Assembly: GCA_947449005.1 (NCBI GenBank)
Contig: CANFPP010000010.1
Location: forward strand, 1 to 55,483
Length of the DNA: 55,483 nt
From: Holosporales bacterium
GTDB lineage: Bacteria > Pseudomonadota > Alphaproteobacteria > Paracaedibacterales > CANFPP01
Direction of reading: 5' to 3'
Positions 8,452 through 16,266 of the stretch are shown here, piece by piece. Position 1 is the stretch's first letter. Every line of letters begins with the position of its first letter. The position numbers and the translations under genes were made by a program. A model generated the notes under the pieces. That model saw only the letters and a program-made list of their open reading frames with translations. It had not been told where the DNA came from and did not search any database.

Positions 8452-8838
8452 TCATTTTTTTGGGACTGTTATATAAGGCTTAACTAAAGACTCTGCTGGA
8501 ATTTTCCATTGCTCAAAAAGTTTCCATATCATAGTTAATGTCAGTTTATTTTTTTTGCTGAGTATTTTTTCTGCTATTTCAAGTGAACCTAAAACCTCGC
8601 CTAAGTCTGTTTCATTTAAATCTCTTTGCCACATATGGAACTTAATTGCTTCGACTGGATTAGCTGACCCTAAAAATTGTAGTTTTCTTTCGTAGGCATC
8701 AAGTAATTCTATTAAAATTTCAAACTCATTATATTCTGGTGTATCTTCTTGAGCATCCCACAGAGTATCAATCAGAGCGATCGCGTCCGCATAATCTTTT
8801 TCAGAATGAATATATTTTATATTATTATGTGTTTTCAT
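8452..8838 (-). CDS. HigA-like helix-turn-helix antitoxin without an adjacent toxin
   Basis: The 128-residue protein has the layout of the HigA/COG5499 antitoxin family. The N-terminal half is acidic and helical (YADAIALIDTLWDAQEDTPEYNEFEILIELLDAYE), then comes a linker with PVEAIKFHMWQRDLNETDLGEVLG, then a HTH ending in a C-terminal helix. Normally a HigB-type RelE-fold toxin is encoded next to it. I found no such frame in the 151 bases downstream or the 185 bases upstream. A perfect palindrome lies upstream and could be its operator. It may be a solitary regulator derived from a toxin-antitoxin pair. Confidence 0.75.
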   Translation of the reverse strand: MKTHNNIKYIHSEKDYADAIALIDTLWDAQEDTPEYNEFEILIELLDAYERKLQFLGSANPVEAIKFHMWQRDLNETDLGEVLGSLEIAEKILSKKNKLTLTMIWKLFEQWKIPAESLVKPYITVPKK

Positions 8839-8858
8839 AAACCTGAAGAATTACTTTT

Positions 8859-8917
8859 TAACATATTAACATGTTTAATCATAAAGTAAGCACTTAACAA
8901 TAGTGTTAACGTAACAC
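8859..8917 (-). promoter_or_regulatory. candidate operators upstream of the HigA-like gene
   Basis: A perfect 6-bp inverted repeat with 3-base spacer, GTGTTA-ACG-TAACAC, lies at 8903-8917. A second imperfect palindrome of the same composition, TTAACAT ... ATGTTTAA, lies at 8859-8879 next to the start codon. HigA-type antitoxins bind palindromes in their own promoters, so both are plausible binding sites; no strong promoter is visible between them (TTGTTA-17-TAAACA at best). Confidence 0.5.
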
Positions 8918-9024
8918 AATCCTGAAAAAATTTTGAAGTCTATTATATATTAAAATTTTTGTACCTATAACATGGCTACCTGCAAGTAATACAAAGCTTT
9001 CAGAACACAGTATCACGCCCCCTC

Positions 9025-11433
9025 TTAACTATTGCCAGGATGTTGCAGAGGAAGAATACAGGTGATTTTTGTGCCAACCTCTACCATTGATTCAATTTCA
9101 ACCGCACCATTATGCAACTCTATTAAACTTTTCACCAAAGGTAGACCTAATCCTGCCCCCATCATTTGTGGTTTTTTCCCAGATTCACCTTTTTCAAATA
9201 AGCTAAATATTTTCGTTTGGTCTTCTATACTAATGCCAATCCCTGTGTCACTAACTGCAATATGCAAATTATTATCAACGTCGCTAGCACTGACCGTTAC
9301 TTTTCCTCCTGAAGATGTAAATTTAATCGCATTGCTTAATAAATTAAAAAGAGCATGCTTTAATCGTCTTTCATCACCTTGGAAGGTTTGAAGTTTTGAT
9401 TTGTTTTCAAGAATTATTTCCAATCCCTGATCATAAGAACGATTGTGTACTAAGCGAATTGCACCATTTAAAAAACTTTCTATATTAACATCTTGCAGCT
9501 GAAGAGTTAATTTTCCAGCCTCGATATTAGCAAGATCGAGCATATCATTGATTAGCCCCATTAATCGGTGCGAAGACTCTTCAATTCCTCTACAATAATC
9601 CAGTTGCTTTTCGTTCAAGGAACCAAAATATTGATTTAAGAGTATCTCAATGAAACCAGCTATCGTATTTAAAGGAGTTCTAAGTTCATAAGAAACGTGT
9701 GAGATAAAATCTGTTTTCAGTTTATCAGTTCTCTCGAGAGTTTCAGTTCTTTCCTTCAAACCTTGCTCAAGTTTCCAACGATCTGAAACATCAACAAATC
9801 CTAGCAAATGAGATCCATCTGGCAGCGGAACATAAGAACATTCAATCATAACGTTATCTTTTAACTCAAGAATCTTAGATGTGGGCTTACGGCTGCTTAA
9901 GACACTCATTAATTGGTGGCGTAATAAACTAAGATCAATTTTCTGATCAAATAAGTGCTGCACCATTGAAAAAAGCTCAGTGATAGGACGTCCAAGATTC
10001 CGTTCATCTTCTGGGATTTTCCATATTCGACCCATAGCAGGATTTGTTAAACGAAGGCGGTTATCACTGCCTAACACTATAATTCCTTCATAAAGGTGAT
10101 CTAGCGTCTCTTTCTGAACAGCAATGAGAGTATTATAACCTCTTTCAAGAGCCAGCTTATCAGTAACGTCATCAAACAAGAAAAGCAAACCACCTGTTGA
10201 ATACGGAGAAATCATCAACCGCAGTGTTTTCCCATTGGATTGATGAGTCCATTCATGCAATGGCTGCAGGAGAGTTTTAAAGAGATCTAAGCGTTCGCGT
10301 TTAAATGCTGGAAAGTCGCGTTGTTCAGCCAATATTCTTCGAGAACGCAAATCTTCTAAAATTTCTCCCAAGGTAGGCCTGCTGTAAATCCAGCTTTCAT
10401 CAAATTTGAAGAGTTTCATGTAAGCATTATTGAAAAATTGCAACCTAGTATCTTCGCCAAAAACAGCAATTGGTGTTGATAATTGATGAAGAACTTCATG
10501 GTGCGCATTCGTGTGCGCAGCTAACTCTGCTTCAGCTTCTTCGAGATCTGTCACATCTATTGCATAACCTGCAGTTGCACCTGTTTCAGGAATAGGAACA
10601 GTTGTAATCTCTAAAAGACGACGGCTTCCTCCGATAACAACATGAAGACGTTCTGTAACCTTTTCTCCCTTCTCTGTAACCCGGCATGCCAAATCATAAG
10701 GGCTATTTGGATGGTGGCTTTCTATCAATTCACAGCTTTCAGCCATGACGTGATGAGTTGTTGTCTCCAATGCACCTGCATATGCAAGATTGCAATATTG
10801 AATTTTTCCTAGCGAATCACGGTACCAAAGCGCCAAGGGTGAAATATCTGCAAGTGTTTGTAGTATTTCTTTTTCTTGAAGAGCAACCTCTAATTGCTCC
10901 ACCGTAGATTTTTGCGTATCAACTGATGTCGTGACATCATCCAAAGTTAAAATAATACGATTAAATGCAAACTCTAAATCAGAAACATAACCTTGTAACT
11001 CTTTTTCATCCGTACATTTTCCTTTAATTTGAAACTCTTTTTTTAAGGAAGGAATATGTATTTGCAGTGAAAATTCACCCCCATGCTCTATAAGATGCTG
11101 AATTGATTTTCGGAGAGGGTTAAATTGCGAATCACCGCCAAGCCTTGTAATGCTCTCCCACAAAACAGGCTGCTCACTCTCTAAACCTAGCAAAGAAATA
11201 AGCTTGGTTGAACAATCTACTTCTGGGTTTCCTATTCTCCATGAACACCAAGCTTGGGGACTTTCCCGTAGCAAAACGGATAAACTCGCGTTTTCTTGTT
11301 TTAAAATCCTGAGATTAATCGTTAGTTTTTGAACTCTAAACTGCGAATAGATGGCAATACCCGCCATGCAAACTCCAGCAAGACTTAAAACTAAGAGACT
11401 TAAAAGTCCAGATTGGGGTAGAAAATCTACCAT
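9025..11433 (-). CDS. divL: DivL-type atypical sensor kinase (Tyr replaces the phosphoacceptor His)
   Basis: An N-terminal membrane segment (LLSLLVLSLAGVCMAGIAIY) is followed by three or more PAS-like regions, then a dimerisation helix and a C-terminal ATPase domain with N-box (LFNLLSNAIKFT), G1 (SDTGIGIS) and G2 (GAGLGLPLVKSL). The H-box reads HVSYELRTPLN: the His normally before ELRTP is Tyr, the hallmark of Caulobacter DivL. DivL there binds DivK and controls CckA, and hence the CtrA cell-cycle pathway. The frame extends to a TTG at 11478, but the ATG at 11433 begins right at the membrane segment and is preferred. About 802 residues fits the family. CckA, ChpT and CtrA are not in this window. 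Confidence 0.85.
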   Translation of the reverse strand: MVDFLPQSGLLSLLVLSLAGVCMAGIAIYSQFRVQKLTINLRILKQENASLSVLLRESPQAWCSWRIGNPEVDCSTKLISLLGLESEQPVLWESITRLGGDSQFNPLRKSIQHLIEHGGEFSLQIHIPSLKKEFQIKGKCTDEKELQGYVSDLEFAFNRIILTLDDVTTSVDTQKSTVEQLEVALQEKEILQTLADISPLALWYRDSLGKIQYCNLAYAGALETTTHHVMAESCELIESHHPNSPYDLACRVTEKGEKVTERLHVVIGGSRRLLEITTVPIPETGATAGYAIDVTDLEEAEAELAAHTNAHHEVLHQLSTPIAVFGEDTRLQFFNNAYMKLFKFDESWIYSRPTLGEILEDLRSRRILAEQRDFPAFKRERLDLFKTLLQPLHEWTHQSNGKTLRLMISPYSTGGLLFLFDDVTDKLALERGYNTLIAVQKETLDHLYEGIIVLGSDNRLRLTNPAMGRIWKIPEDERNLGRPITELFSMVQHLFDQKIDLSLLRHQLMSVLSSRKPTSKILELKDNVMIECSYVPLPDGSHLLGFVDVSDRWKLEQGLKERTETLERTDKLKTDFISHVSYELRTPLNTIAGFIEILLNQYFGSLNEKQLDYCRGIEESSHRLMGLINDMLDLANIEAGKLTLQLQDVNIESFLNGAIRLVHNRSYDQGLEIILENKSKLQTFQGDERRLKHALFNLLSNAIKFTSSGGKVTVSASDVDNNLHIAVSDTGIGISIEDQTKIFSLFEKGESGKKPQMMGAGLGLPLVKSLIELHNGAVEIESMVEVGTKITCILPLQHPGNS

Positions 11434-11652
11434 GTTTGAATTATTTTTACTAAAATTTATCTTAATTAATACTATCAACTGAGCAGAGATTTCTAAAGAG
11501 AAAACGACAATTTTTATGAAATTTATAATTACTCAGAACTTTTTGGAGATCATGCATCAATAGCTCATGCAGATTAAGTAAGTAGTTACTAAGATATACT
11601 TTTCATACATAAATCTGCCTGCGCGAAAATGACGGAGAAAAGGGGGTATTCC

Positions 11653-12129
11653 CTAATACTTAAGCCCTCTCTGCTCTTCAAATTCTTTGTGCATTAACTC
11701 TGTAAATATTTTTTCAAAGACTTGAAACTCAGATTGATAATACACAATGACGGGTGTCGCTCGTAAAGATCCATCGGGATTATATTTACTTACCAAATTA
11801 CCTTGATCATCTCTCACCAAAATATACTCATCTAATCTGTATCCATTTCCATCTTCGGTCTTCGTTCTGCCGTAAAGATCATCATAGTAAGCTTCATACC
11901 GTTGCCAAAGCTCTGGTTCGTTTCCAGTTGTTGTATAAGTATGTTCAAGCAATCTTCTAATCGCACCACTGTCTTCTCTTTTTATACGTATAAAAAGTTC
12001 TTCTGCGCGAAGGGGAGCCGTTATAATACGAGCTTCAATAACTGCACTTGATTGAACAGTCTGTAAATCTGGCGCCGCAATAAGAGGCCTAAGGTTTGAA
12101 CCTTCCAAGTACCAAGAAGCCAATTTCAT
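11653..12129 (-). CDS. hypothetical protein
   Basis: The frame opens at 12177, but the ATG at 12129 has AGGGG at good spacing and gives a clean 158-residue protein starting MKLASWYLEG. I see no signal peptide, membrane segment or familiar motif. The second half has a strand-rich stretch (YRLDEYILVRDDQGNLVSKYNPDGS) and a helical C-terminus rich in Glu and Phe. It lies alone between divL and the divergent LysR gene. Function is unknown; the ribosome binding site and ordinary amino-acid composition support it being real. Confidence 0.65.
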   Translation of the reverse strand: MKLASWYLEGSNLRPLIAAPDLQTVQSSAVIEARIITAPLRAEELFIRIKREDSGAIRRLLEHTYTTTGNEPELWQRYEAYYDDLYGRTKTEDGNGYRLDEYILVRDDQGNLVSKYNPDGSLRATPVIVYYQSEFQVFEKIFTELMHKEFEEQRGLKY

Positions 12130-12314
12130 TAATTCCCCTGTTATTCTATGACTGAGAAAAAACAACGAGCAGTGCAAAGGTAGTGAATATTTTTATTTAT
12201 TTTTATGCGGGTGGAAGTTATCGTGGAAAGGTTTATACTTCTTAAAAGAAAGTATGGAAAGAGGCATGAGTTTTTCTTAAATAATATTTAACATAGTAGG
12301 GAAAAAACAAAATT

Positions 12315-13196
12315 ATGGATTGGGACAAACTTAGGATTTTTCATGCTGTTGCAGAAGCAGGAAGCTTAACACATGGTGGACAAAGCTTAAACTTAAGTCA
12401 GTCAGCGGTCAGCAGGCACATTAGTGCTCTTGAAAATGAGTTAGATATACAATTATTTAATCGACATGCTCGAGGTCTGGTTTTAACCGTTGAAGGTGAA
12501 CTTCTTTTTAAAACTGTTCGTAGCATTTTTGCTCAGCTCTCTTCAACAACCTCTCAACTAAGCGAAAGCAAAGGTGGTTTTAATGGTATTTTAAAAGTTG
12601 CCACCAGCGTTGCTTTAGGCTCAGTTTGGCTAGCACCTCGCCTTGATGAATTTACATCCCTTTATCCAGAAATTCGATTACAATTAATTTTAACAGATGG
12701 CGAACTAGATTTCACCATGCGAGAAGCAGATGTCGCCATTTGCTTTGGAGAAACATCTCAACCAGACGTCATTAAAGAGCCTTTATTTACATATAAGCTC
12801 AAAATTTACGGAAGTGAGACTTATTTCAAAAAACACGGACGACCTACAACACCTGAAGATCTTGATAAACATAGGCTAATTGTTTTCGGAAGTTATTCTA
12901 CGCCGCCGATTGAAAACGTTAATTGGCTTCTTTATCTAGGTGCAAAAACAGGGCATGTTCGAGACCCATTTTTAACGATAAATAATGCTTATGGTATTTT
13001 ACAAGGTGTAAAAATGGGACTTGGTATTGCGTCCCTTGCTGAGTTTATTGCAGATGATCATCCAGAATTAATTAGTATTTTGCCAGAAATTAAATGTCCT
13101 GAAATCGAAGTGAATCTTGTCTACCCAAAACAGCTAGAAGATTCTCAGAGAATTGCGGCACTACGTGAATTTATTACATCGAAGATTAAGCGGTAA
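12315..13196 (+). CDS. LysR-family transcriptional regulator
   Basis: The 293-residue length is standard. Residues 3-62 form the winged HTH (WDKLRIFHAVAEAGSLTHGGQSLNLSQSAVSRHISALENEL, given here only as landmarks: AVAEAGSLT, SQSAVSRHIS, ENELDIQLFNR). A coupling helix and a periplasmic-binding-like effector domain follow (LKVATSVALGSVWLAPRL onward). The target genes and co-inducer cannot be inferred. Its neighbour on the other strand is the unknown 158-residue gene, not a metabolic operon as is usual for LysR regulators. A hairpin repeat lies downstream, shared with era. Confidence 0.9.
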   Translation: MDWDKLRIFHAVAEAGSLTHGGQSLNLSQSAVSRHISALENELDIQLFNRHARGLVLTVEGELLFKTVRSIFAQLSSTTSQLSESKGGFNGILKVATSVALGSVWLAPRLDEFTSLYPEIRLQLILTDGELDFTMREADVAICFGETSQPDVIKEPLFTYKLKIYGSETYFKKHGRPTTPEDLDKHRLIVFGSYSTPPIENVNWLLYLGAKTGHVRDPFLTINNAYGILQGVKMGLGIASLAEFIADDHPELISILPEIKCPEIEVNLVYPKQLEDSQRIAALREFITSKIKR

Positions 13197-13212
13197 GGAA
13201 AGCCCTTCTAAA

Positions 13213-13250
13213 CAGCCTGGATCCCCGCCTTCGCGGGGATGACAACCGGT
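13213..13250. repeat. palindromic intergenic repeat / bidirectional hairpin between lysR-type gene and era
   Basis: The sequence CAGCCTGGATCCCCGCC forms a perfect 8-bp stem (ATCCCCGC/GCGGGGAT, loop CTTC) followed by GACAACCGG. The same CCTGGAT-C-CCG-C-TTC pattern returns at 55060-55157. No U run is present, so any terminator activity would be weak. It is one copy of a dispersed small repeat and sits between convergent genes. Confidence 0.6.
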
Positions 13251-13273
13251 TGAAAAATATTAAGATCCCGATT

Positions 13274-14179
13274 TTACCGCGGATATTCTAATCCCAGTGC
13301 ACTATAGGAAGAGGATTTGTTCATCCAGTCTTCTGTTACCTTTACAAATAGGAATAAATGAACAGGCATATCTAAGTGTAAGGCCATTTCTTCTCTGGCT
13401 GCTTGGCTTATTTCCTTAATTCTGGATCCACCTTTACCGATAATGATTGCCTTTTGGCCAGCTCTCGCAACAACAATAGCTTGGCTGATTTTAACGCTGC
13501 CATTCTGAAATTCTTCCCAAGACTCTGTTTCAACATAAGTTTCGTATGGAAGCTCGTGCTCTAACTGTCTGATTAACTGCTCGCGCGTGATTTCAGCTGC
13601 CCATAAACGCTGTGGTAAATCACTAATTTGATCTTCAGGATAAAGCCACGGATAGGCTGGCAGAGTCTGATAAAGATAATCAAGCAAATCATCAACGCCA
13701 TCATTCTTAACGGCAGAAATCATAAAGATTTTTTCAATATTAGGAAATTCAGCAAACTTTTGAGTGATTGCCAAAAGATCTTGCGGCCTTACTAAATCGA
13801 TTTTGTTTAAGGCAACGATAAGTGATTGTTGATCCGAAAATTTTCGAATAATTTCTAAGCTTCCAGAAACTGATCTTTGCGAAGCATCCACAAGAATTAC
13901 AACTTTATCTGCATCTCGGCTAGCACTCCATGCCGTTTGCAACATTGCTTTTTCAAGTGTCTTCTTTGCATTAAAAATTCCAGGTGTATCAACGAGAATA
14001 AGCTGACTATTTTCTTTTATTGTGATTCCTAATATTCGCCTGCGTGTAGTTTGAACCTTACGCGAAACAATGGAGACCTTTGCCCCAACAATTTGATTGA
14101 TAAGTGTTGATTTTCCAGCGTTTGTTTCGCCAATAACAGCAACAAAGCCACAACGTTGAGGTGATAAATTTAATTCCAT
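13274..14179 (-). CDS. era: GTPase Era
   Basis: Era binds the 3' end of 16S rRNA and helps 30S subunit maturation. The GTPase motifs are clear: G1 GETNAGKST, switch region with QTTRRRILGI, G3 DTPGI, G4 NKID, and SAVKNDGVDDLL. The C-terminal KH domain carries IIGKGGSRIKEISQAAREEM. The 301-residue length is typical. Its start overlaps the end of rnc by 10 bases on the same strand, the usual rnc-era coupling. recO, often next, has moved to 21887 on the other strand. Confidence 0.97.
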   Translation of the reverse strand: MELNLSPQRCGFVAVIGETNAGKSTLINQIVGAKVSIVSRKVQTTRRRILGITIKENSQLILVDTPGIFNAKKTLEKAMLQTAWSASRDADKVVILVDASQRSVSGSLEIIRKFSDQQSLIVALNKIDLVRPQDLLAITQKFAEFPNIEKIFMISAVKNDGVDDLLDYLYQTLPAYPWLYPEDQISDLPQRLWAAEITREQLIRQLEHELPYETYVETESWEEFQNGSVKISQAIVVARAGQKAIIIGKGGSRIKEISQAAREEMALHLDMPVHLFLFVKVTEDWMNKSSSYSALGLEYPR

Positions 14180-14823
14180 AGTCCTATTTTTTCTAAAATG
14201 CTTTTGGCTGCAGCTTGCTCTGCTTGCCTTTTTGACGATCCTACACCAATACCTTTGTCAATGCCCTTAATAAATACTTCAATTGTGAAAACAGGGGAGT
14301 GATCTGGCCCTTTGTGCTCTATTAAAGTATAGTTTGGTATAGGTTTTCCTTTTCCTTGTGCCCATTCTTGCAAAGTTGTTTTTGGATCTTTTGGCGGCAT
14401 AATAGATTGCTCTAAAAGCGGCATCCAAAATCTTTTGATTATTTGTTTGATAACCTCTAAGCCACCGTCCATATAAACAGCACCAATAAGAGCTTCCATT
14501 GCATCTGCCAAAATTGCGGATTTTGCCGCTAAATCTCCGGCACCAGCTTTTACATGATTAATTAGGTCTAATTGCTTCGCAATAATGTGGCACGCATCAC
14601 CACAAACGAGAGCAGATAATCTTTTGGCAAGATCGCCTTCTCTCTCGTTTGGGTAATATTGATAGAGTAATTCCGCAATAACTAATCCTAAAACTCTATC
14701 TCCCAAAAACTCTAGACGTTCAAATGAACTTGCTTTACGCGAAGAAACCGCGCTTGGATGCATCAATGCCATTTCAAGCAGTGCAGGATTTTTGAAATCG
14801 TAACCTAATTTTTCTGGTAACAT
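14170..14823 (-). CDS. rnc: ribonuclease III
   Basis: It cleaves double-stranded RNA in rRNA and mRNA processing. The catalytic signature ERLEFLGDRVLG is near residue 35, and the second acidic cluster (LADAMEALIGAVYMDGG) supplies Asp and Glu for the two-metal site. A C-terminal dsRNA-binding domain begins at DPKTTLQEWAQ and ends SSKRQAEQAAAKSILEKIG. The length of 217 residues is normal. It precedes era with a small overlap. A long inverted-repeat element separates it from lepB, so it may need its own promoter. Confidence 0.97.
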   Translation of the reverse strand: MLPEKLGYDFKNPALLEMALMHPSAVSSRKASSFERLEFLGDRVLGLVIAELLYQYYPNEREGDLAKRLSALVCGDACHIIAKQLDLINHVKAGAGDLAAKSAILADAMEALIGAVYMDGGLEVIKQIIKRFWMPLLEQSIMPPKDPKTTLQEWAQGKGKPIPNYTLIEHKGPDHSPVFTIEVFIKGIDKGIGVGSSKRQAEQAAAKSILEKIGLWN

Positions 14824-14871
14824 ATTATTTTACGCAGTGTACAAGTTTGTTTATATGCAGATATTATTTAA

Positions 14872-15012
14872 CTGGATAGTCACGCACCTACGGTGCTCGC
14901 CATGACGGCAGTGAGTGTGTACTTTCTTCTCTTCGATAATCATAAAAACTCTAACCTTTCAAATCCAAATACTCGTCGTCATGGCGAGCACCGTAGGTGT
15001 GTGACCACCCAG
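14872..15012. repeat. long inverted-repeat element, copy A
   Basis: The arms start with CTGGATAGTCACGCACC and end with its inverted counterpart GGTGTGTGACCACCCAG, and both contain GGTGCTCGCCATGACG or its complement. The 141-base element could fold into one long hairpin with an AT-rich centre. Each arm also has a small nested hairpin (CACCTACGGTG). It belongs with the copies at 27749 and 42960. It sits between rnc and lepB. It carries no gene; the open frame through it is an artefact of the repeat. Confidence 0.85.
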
Positions 15013-15090
15013 AAAAAACAAAGCCTGGATAATAGTAATGATGATGAGTGTGGTGATCATATTTATCTGAGTAAAAATTTGCACACTACG

Positions 15091-15864
15091 TTATTTTATA
15101 AGCTTAAAAAGCCGATTATAACGAATATCGAATAACCAATTCCAAACTTCATACCATTTTGCTTCAGTCGAGAAGAATAAGGCTTCAGCCCTTCCAATTA
15201 ATAAGTCTTTTTCAACATATCCAACAGCTTCAAGAACTCGACTATCTTTCGAGTTATCTCTGTTGTCCCCCATAAAGAAATAGTGATCTTCCGGAACAGT
15301 AAAGACAGGAGTGTCATCCAAGTTGCCTTCTCCAAAAGGAGCGCTCTTAAGAATTAGATGTCTTACACCGTTTGGTAATGTTTCCCAAAACTGAGGTATA
15401 ACGAGAACACGACCATTACTGTCAACTGTGTGGTAGTCTTTGGTGCGCTCTAATGTTACAGGCTTTTCATTAATATGTAGAACGCCTTTAATAACTTGAA
15501 CTTTATCACCCGGTAAACCGATTAAACGCTTAATGTAATCTGCATCGCCAGATAGGCCCAATAAGTGATCATACCAAACAGGCCTTTTGTCTTTTGGATT
15601 TGTAAAAACAACAACATCACCTTGCTTTGGAGCAGAGGAAAGATAACGACCTTCGAAAAGCTTAGGGGCAAATGGTAATGAATAGCGACTGTAACCATAC
15701 GAAAACTTACTAACAACCAGATAGTCGCCGATTAATAGAGTTGGAATCATCGACCCAGATGGAATGTTGAAAGGCTGAAGTAAAAAAGTCCGGATTATCA
15801 TAACAACCAATAAAGATAGTCCAAAACTTTTAAGCTCTTTTTTGAGCTTCGATTCCTTTATCAT
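15091..15864 (-). CDS. lepB: signal peptidase I
   Basis: It removes Sec signal peptides at the periplasmic face of the inner membrane. An N-terminal membrane segment (FGLSLLVVMIIRTFLLQPF) precedes the catalytic Ser in IPSGSMIPTL, and the general-base Lys lies in YIKRLIGLPGD. The late GDNRDNSKDSR motif is also present. The length of 257 residues is normal. Its start overlaps the acpS stop by four bases (ATGA), so the two are translationally coupled. Confidence 0.97.
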   Translation of the reverse strand: MIKESKLKKELKSFGLSLLVVMIIRTFLLQPFNIPSGSMIPTLLIGDYLVVSKFSYGYSRYSLPFAPKLFEGRYLSSAPKQGDVVVFTNPKDKRPVWYDHLLGLSGDADYIKRLIGLPGDKVQVIKGVLHINEKPVTLERTKDYHTVDSNGRVLVIPQFWETLPNGVRHLILKSAPFGEGNLDDTPVFTVPEDHYFFMGDNRDNSKDSRVLEAVGYVEKDLLIGRAEALFFSTEAKWYEVWNWLFDIRYNRLFKLIK

Positions 15865-16265
15865 GGTATCCTAACCTTCTCTGTTTTAGAAATTACAACA
15901 AAAGCCTGCGCATAAGGCCATTCATCTGTCAGTGACAAATTAATATTTTCAGCCCATGAATCTGGGATAAGTGTTTTTAGATGTATAGCGGCACTCCCAT
16001 GAAGTTTAATCCACGGCTTGCCTGAGGGCAACTTATTAATTTCAATGTCTTGCCAACTCATCCCCTCACCTGTGCCAAGAGCTTTTACAACAGCCTCTTT
16101 GGCAGCAAAGATTTTTCCATAACTACTTGCCTGCGAGGATCTGCGTTCGCAGCGTTCTCTCTCACTTTGTGTAAACACTCGCTCTAAAAAGCGCTGCCCG
16201 AACTTAGCGATCATTTTTTCAATGCGCCGACAGTCGACTAAATCCGTGCCAATTCCAACAATCAT
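15861..16265 (-). CDS. acpS: holo-[acyl-carrier-protein] synthase
   Basis: It transfers phosphopantetheine from CoA to acyl carrier protein. The conserved MIVGIGTDLVDCRRI opening fixes the start at the ATG at 16265, although the frame is open further upstream inside rsh. The second motif KIFAAKEAVVKALGTGEG holds the metal and catalytic residues, and the third is LSLTDEWPYAQAFVV. The 134-residue length is standard. It begins one base after the rsh stop and overlaps lepB, so rsh-acpS-lepB form one transcription unit. Confidence 0.95.
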   Translation of the reverse strand: MIVGIGTDLVDCRRIEKMIAKFGQRFLERVFTQSERERCERRSSQASSYGKIFAAKEAVVKALGTGEGMSWQDIEINKLPSGKPWIKLHGSAAIHLKTLIPDSWAENINLSLTDEWPYAQAFVVISKTEKVRIP

Positions 16266-16266
16266 G

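Noticed and set aside
14893..15135. 80-codon open frame through repeat copy A
   Set aside because: Same reason; it also overlaps the lepB end on the opposite strand.
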